Part shown: positions 60,560 to 64,000 of the stretch, piece by piece
Layout: each line of letters opens with the position of its first letter
How positions within the stretch are numbered: the first letter of the stretch is position 1
Assembly: GCF_024652905.1 (NCBI RefSeq)
Contig: NZ_CP102428.1
Span: 260,501 to 324,500, forward strand
DNA: 64,000 nucleotides
Reading direction: 5' to 3'
From: Pseudomonas oryzihabitans
GTDB taxonomy: Bacteria > Pseudomonadota > Gammaproteobacteria > Pseudomonadales > Pseudomonadaceae
The notes under the pieces: model-generated
The model's input: only the letters and a program-made list of their open reading frames with translations
Told to the model about the DNA's origin: nothing
Database searches by the model: none
Translations under genes and position numbers: made by a program

Positions 60560-61180
60560 TCAGTGGGCGAGGTGCAGGCCGCACTCGCGGTTTTCGTCAC
60601 CCTTGGTGGGGTCGAAGTAGTCGAATTCGTTGGGCAGGTCGTGGGCGGTCAGGTACTGGTAGAGGTCCTTGGAGGTCCAGTGCAGCAGGGGGGCGACCTT
60701 GATCAGGCCGTCCGGGTTGACGCTGACCGGATCCATCTGGGCACGCACTGCGGTGTCGGTGGCGCGCAGGGCGGTGAACCAGACCTCGGGCGCCGTCTCG
60801 CGCAGGGCGCGGGCGAAGGGTTCCAGCTTGACCTCTTCGGTGAAGGCGGCATGGCGCGGATCGTCCAGCCCCGGCACCGAGCCGTCGATGGCCTCGCGGT
60901 GGGCGCGCGAGCGCTTGGGCAGGTAGGTCACCAGGTTGAGATCGAGCTTGCGCACGATCTCGTCGGCGCAGCGGTAGGTCGCGGGGGTGTTGTAGCCGCT
61001 GTCCATCCAGACCACCGGGATGTCCGGCTTGACCTGGCTGACCAGGTGCAGGATCACCGCCTCGAAGGGGCGGAAGTTGGTGGTGACGATGGCACTTTTA
61101 CCCAGCCCCAGGGCCCAGGCGACGAGCTTTTCGGGATCGCGGCCAAGGTCGGCGTTGATGCGGGCGAGATCGAGAGACAT
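60560..61180 (-). CDS. Short CysH-like PAPS reductase family protein
   Basis: 206-residue phosphoadenylyl-sulfate reductase family protein. The PP-loop region (SAIVTTNFRPFEAVILHLV), WMDSGYNTPATYR and C-terminal RECGLHLAH with the catalytic C200 are present. The CC...CxxC pairs that hold the [4Fe-4S] cluster in the APS reductase of P. aeruginosa are absent. It is therefore a cluster-free, PAPS-type or divergent reductase. ATG 61180 (SLDLARINADLG) is favoured over 61213. Neighbours pabB. Confidence 0.88.
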   Translation of the reverse strand: MSLDLARINADLGRDPEKLVAWALGLGKSAIVTTNFRPFEAVILHLVSQVKPDIPVVWMDSGYNTPATYRCADEIVRKLDLNLVTYLPKRSRAHREAIDGSVPGLDDPRHAAFTEEVKLEPFARALRETAPEVWFTALRATDTAVRAQMDPVSVNPDGLIKVAPLLHWTSKDLYQYLTAHDLPNEFDYFDPTKGDENRECGLHLAH

Positions 61181-61228
61181 GGCGGGCTCCAGCCGGCGAG
61201 AGGATGCCCCCATGGTAGCAAAGCCGGA

Positions 61229-62572
61229 TCAGCTGTGGGCTTCCAGCGTCTCCAGCAGCACCCGCACCTTGGCCAGGGATTCGGCGTATTCGTCTTCCCA
61301 GTGGGAATCCATGACTATGCCGCCGCCGCCCCAGCAACTGAGTACCCCGTCTTCGGCCAGCAGGCTGCGGATCAGGATGGAGCTGTCGCTCTCGCCGCGT
61401 ACGTCCAGATAGAGCAGCGAGCCGCAGTAGGGGCCACGGCGGGTCTCTTCCAGCTCGTCGATGATCTGCATGGCGCGGATCTTCGGTGCCCCGGTGATGG
61501 AGCCACCAGGGAAACTGCCGGCCAGCAGGTCCAGGGCGTCCAGCCCAGCGGCCAGTTCACCGGTGACGGCGCTGACCAGGTGGTGGACGTTGGGATAACT
61601 CTCCAGGGCGAACAGCTCGGGCACCCGTACCGAGCCGGTCCGACAGCTGCGGCCGAGGTCGTTGCGCAGCAGGTCGACGATCATCAGGTTCTCGGCGCGG
61701 TCCTTGGGGCTGGCCAGCAGGGCGCGGGCTTCGGCGGCGTCAGCCTCAGCATCTGCCTGGCGCGGCCGGGTGCCCTTGATCGGCCGGGTCTCCACCTGGC
61801 CGCGACTCACTCGGAGGAAGCGCTCGGGCGAATGGCTGAGCAGGGCGCCCCTGTCCAGTGCCAGGTAGCCGGAGAAAGGCGTCGGGCAGGCCGCACGCAG
61901 GGCCCGGTAGGCGCGCCAGGGCGAACCCTGGAAGGGCGCGCGGAAGCGCTGGGCGAAGTTGACCTGGTAGCAGTCGCCCGCGGCGATATAGGCCTGGATG
62001 GCCTCGATGCGCTGGCGATAGGTGGCGCGGTCGATGTCGGCGGCGAAGGGCGCGGTCAGGCGGAAGCCGTCGGCCTCGGGGCGTGCATCGGCAGCGAACA
62101 GCGCGATCAGGCGTTGCCTTTCCGTCTCGTCCAGCCTGGGATGAAAGACCAGTTGGCTGGTCCGCGCCTGATGATCGCTGATCAGCGCCCAGGCATAGAG
62201 GCCCAGGCGGGCATCGGGCAGCTGCAGGTCAGCGCGGGCGCCGTCCGGTAGGCGCTCCAGGCGGCGACCGAAGTCATAGCCGAGATAACCCAGCAGGCCA
62301 CCGGCGAAGGGCAGGTCCACGCCCTCCGGCAGGTCCGCTTGGCCCAGGCTGGCCAGGGCGGTGCGTGTCCGGGCGAAAAAGGCTCGCCCCGACTCGCCGA
62401 AGTCGGGTTGCAGCACTTCGCGCGGCCAGGCCGCCATCAGGTCGTAGCGACCGCGCTCGGCTACCGGCCGCCCGGAGTCCAGCAGCACCGCGCCGGGCTC
62501 GCCCTGCAACAGGGCGAACCGCACCGTGGGATCGGCGTGGTAGGGCAGGGGATGCAACTGGCAGAGGGGCAT
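61229..62572 (-). CDS. pabB: Aminodeoxychorismate synthase component I
   Basis: 447-residue PabB. It aminates chorismate with ammonia from PabA to give aminodeoxychorismate for folate. Chorismate-enzyme motifs are complete: RPIKGTRPR with the PabB-type lysine, GSITGAPKIRAMQIIDELE, and GGGIVMDS near the C-terminus. Start ATG 62572 gives the usual family length; the longer in-frame start at 62647 overlaps the promoter of the next gene. The lyase partner is encoded at 5319-6134. Confidence 0.95.
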   Translation of the reverse strand: MPLCQLHPLPYHADPTVRFALLQGEPGAVLLDSGRPVAERGRYDLMAAWPREVLQPDFGESGRAFFARTRTALASLGQADLPEGVDLPFAGGLLGYLGYDFGRRLERLPDGARADLQLPDARLGLYAWALISDHQARTSQLVFHPRLDETERQRLIALFAADARPEADGFRLTAPFAADIDRATYRQRIEAIQAYIAAGDCYQVNFAQRFRAPFQGSPWRAYRALRAACPTPFSGYLALDRGALLSHSPERFLRVSRGQVETRPIKGTRPRQADAEADAAEARALLASPKDRAENLMIVDLLRNDLGRSCRTGSVRVPELFALESYPNVHHLVSAVTGELAAGLDALDLLAGSFPGGSITGAPKIRAMQIIDELEETRRGPYCGSLLYLDVRGESDSSILIRSLLAEDGVLSCWGGGGIVMDSHWEDEYAESLAKVRVLLETLEAHS

Positions 62573-62654
62573 GGCGAGGTCGGCTGGGGTGGGCGGCGCG
62601 CTAGTGTAGCGAACCGCCTGGGGCGAGAGCGAGATACAGGGTGTCACAGCTGGA

Positions 62655-62664
62655 TTGTCGACAA
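62655..62664. promoter_or_regulatory. Operator palindrome 1 of the prp locus
   Basis: TTGTCGACAA, a perfect 10-base palindrome four bases before a TTGACT -35-like hexamer (62668-62673). Confidence 0.55.
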
Positions 62665-62717
62665 AGATTGACTGTAATGGCGTTCAGGCGTAGTTATCTG
62701 ACCCATAAACACAAAAG

Positions 62718-62727
62718 GTGTCGACAA
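62718..62727. promoter_or_regulatory. Operator palindrome 2 of the prp locus
   Basis: GTGTCGACAA, nine of ten matches to the first operator, 63 bases (about six helical turns) downstream and abutting the gntR start codon. The pair brackets the promoter. Confidence 0.55.
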
Positions 62728-63428
62728 TGATCGATAGCCCCTTCCAGGTCGAAGCGCCCGAGACCGACAGTGGGACCCTCTCCGAGCAGGTCTTCCGCCG
62801 GATCCGCGAGGCCATCGTCCGTGGCGACGTGGCGCCGGGCAGCAAGATTTCCGAGCCCGAGTTGGCGCGCACCTACGGCATCAGCCGCGGGCCGCTGCGC
62901 GAGGCCATCCACCGGCTGGAAGGCCAGCGCCTGGTGGTGCGGGTGCCCCATGCCGGCGCGCGGGTCGCCGCCCTGAGTCTGGCTGAGCTGGTCGAGCTCT
63001 ACGAGATCCGCGAATCCCTCGAAGGCATGGCCTGCCGCCTGGCGGCCGAACGCCTCACGCCCCAGGGCATCGACGAACTGCGCCAGCTGCTGGATACCCA
63101 CGAGCGCGATCCGGCGTTCCAGGCCGGCACCGGTTACTACCTGCAGGAAGGCGACCACGACTTCCACTACCGCATCATCCAGGCCAGCGGCAACGGCATG
63201 CTGGTGCGGCTGCTCTGCGGCGAGCTCTATCACCTGGTGCGCATGTACCGGCTCAAGGTCTCCGCCACCCCCAATCGGCCGCGCCAGGCCTTCGCCGAGC
63301 ACCATCGCATCCTCGATGCCCTGGCCGAAGGCGATGGCGAACTGGCCGAACTGCTGATGCGCCGCCACATCGCCGCCTCCAAGCGCAACCTGCAGCACCA
63401 TCCCCTAGTCACCGATCAGTCGAGGTAA
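62727..63428 (+). CDS. GntR-family regulator of the methylcitrate locus (PrpR-like)
   Basis: 233-residue FCD-GntR regulator: winged helix [34 protein letters not shown] and FCD domain with [11 protein letters not shown]. In Pseudomonas a GntR gene of this type precedes prpB and controls propionate (methylcitrate) genes. Only four bases separate it from prpB. AAAGGTG precedes ATG 62727; GTG 62718 is less likely. The two TTGTCGACAA sites suggest autoregulation. Confidence 0.91.
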   Translation: MIDSPFQVEAPETDSGTLSEQVFRRIREAIVRGDVAPGSKISEPELARTYGISRGPLREAIHRLEGQRLVVRVPHAGARVAALSLAELVELYEIRESLEGMACRLAAERLTPQGIDELRQLLDTHERDPAFQAGTGYYLQEGDHDFHYRIIQASGNGMLVRLLCGELYHLVRMYRLKVSATPNRPRQAFAEHHRILDALAEGDGELAELLMRRHIAASKRNLQHHPLVTDQSR

Positions 63429-63432
63429 CGCC

Positions 63433-64000
63433 ATGCCTGCCGTCAGTCCCGGCCAGAAATTCCGCGCCGCCGTCGCCGCCGAACGCCCGCTGCAGGTGGT
63501 CGGCACGCTCAACGCCAATCATGCGCTGCTGGCCAAGCGTGCCGGCTTCCAGGCCGTCTACCTCTCCGGCGGCGGGGTCGCGGCCGGCTCCCTGGGGTTG
63601 CCGGACCTGGGCATCAGCGGCCTGGAAGATGTGCTGATCGACGTCCGCCGCATCACCGATGTCTGCGATCTGCCGCTGCTGGTGGACGTCGATACCGGCT
63701 TTGGTGCCTCGGCCTTCAACGTCGCCCGCACCACCCGCGCCCTGATCAAGGCGGGCGCGGCGGCCATGCACATAGAGGATCAGGTAGGTGCCAAGCGCTG
63801 CGGTCATCGACCCGGCAAGGAAATCGTCAGCCAGCAGGAGATGGTCGATCGCATCAAGGCGGCGGTGGATGCCCGCACCGACCCGGACTTCGTCATCATG
63901 GCACGCACCGATGCCCTGGCCGTGGAAGGCCTGCAAGCGGCCATCGATCGCGCCTGCGCCTGCGTCGAGGCCGGCGCCGACATGATCTTTCCCGAGGCCA
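63433..64000 (+). CDS. prpB: 2-methylisocitrate lyase (cut by window end)
   Basis: The first 189 residues of PrpB, the isocitrate-lyase-superfamily enzyme that splits 2-methylisocitrate to pyruvate and succinate in propionate breakdown. The visible part has [27 protein letters not shown], and MHIEDQ followed by KRCGH, the motif with the catalytic cysteine. The remainder lies outside the window. GAGGTAACGCC precedes the ATG. Confidence 0.95.
   Translation, partial: MPAVSPGQKFRAAVAAERPLQVVGTLNANHALLAKRAGFQAVYLSGGGVAAGSLGLPDLGISGLEDVLIDVRRITDVCDLPLLVDVDTGFGASAFNVARTTRALIKAGAAAMHIEDQVGAKRCGHRPGKEIVSQQEMVDRIKAAVDARTDPDFVIMARTDALAVEGLQAAIDRACACVEAGADMIFPEA

Overview
The window is ordinary high-GC gammaproteobacterial chromosome and reads as a Pseudomonas. 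The evidence is the yceD-rpmF-plsX-fabD-fabG-acpP-fabF-pabC-mltG-tmk-holB-pilZ-tatD-family order, an OprI lipoprotein, CysB, TgpA beside MoxR and DUF58 genes, and a GntR-type prpR next to prpB. The oxidative L-arabinose cluster would suit the P. oryzihabitans/psychrotolerans group, but that species guess is inference. I see no rRNA, tRNA, prophage, insertion sequence or CRISPR array.

Layout. 1-10200: ribosome, fatty-acid synthesis and cell-wall operon ending in a PilZ protein and a TatD-family hydrolase. 10250-14510: leftward class V aminotransferase, then rightward TetR regulator, MoaA-like radical SAM enzyme, lipoprotein and DUF1285 protein. 14540-18210: electron-transfer flavoprotein module, with ETF-ubiquinone oxidoreductase divergent from etfBA. 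18380-23360: MocR regulator, lipoprotein, Gfo/Idh oxidoreductase, DUF2897 mini-protein, PACE transporter and LysR regulator. 23450-28290: pyrF, then moxR-DUF58-tgpA. 28365-34340: chemoreceptor, tatD, MltF-like transglycosylase, diguanylate cyclase, greB. 34344-42986: ABC exporter pair divergent from tesA, L,D-transpeptidase, oprI, GNAT protein, DAHP synthase, thioredoxin-like protein, universal stress protein. 43099-44073: cysB.

44225-59245 is the main accessory-type block: a non-phosphorylative pentose pathway. A LysR regulator is divergent from an AraD1 (FAH-fold) dehydratase and an alpha-ketoglutaric semialdehyde dehydrogenase. Leftward genes encode an SMP-30 lactonase, AraF, AraG, AraH, an IlvD/Edd-type L-arabonate dehydratase and a periplasmic aldose epimerase. 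Two FCD-type GntR regulators and an ACS-type MFS transporter close it. The proposed route is L-arabinose -> lactone -> L-arabonate -> 2-keto-3-deoxy-arabonate -> alpha-ketoglutaric semialdehyde -> 2-oxoglutarate; the first dehydrogenase is not here. Several short sequences recur in its promoter regions. 59218-64000: MHS-type transporter, short CysH-like reductase, pabB, and the start of a methylcitrate locus (prpR-like gntR, prpB cut by the window end).

The most interesting signals are regulatory: a consensus promoter that should make a leaderless yceD mRNA, a plsX gene without a normal start codon, a perfect CRP/Vfr-type palindrome before a diguanylate cyclase gene, a hairpin at the predicted 5' end of oprI mRNA, and shared operator-like words across the arabinose block. 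I found no clear undescribed multi-gene system.
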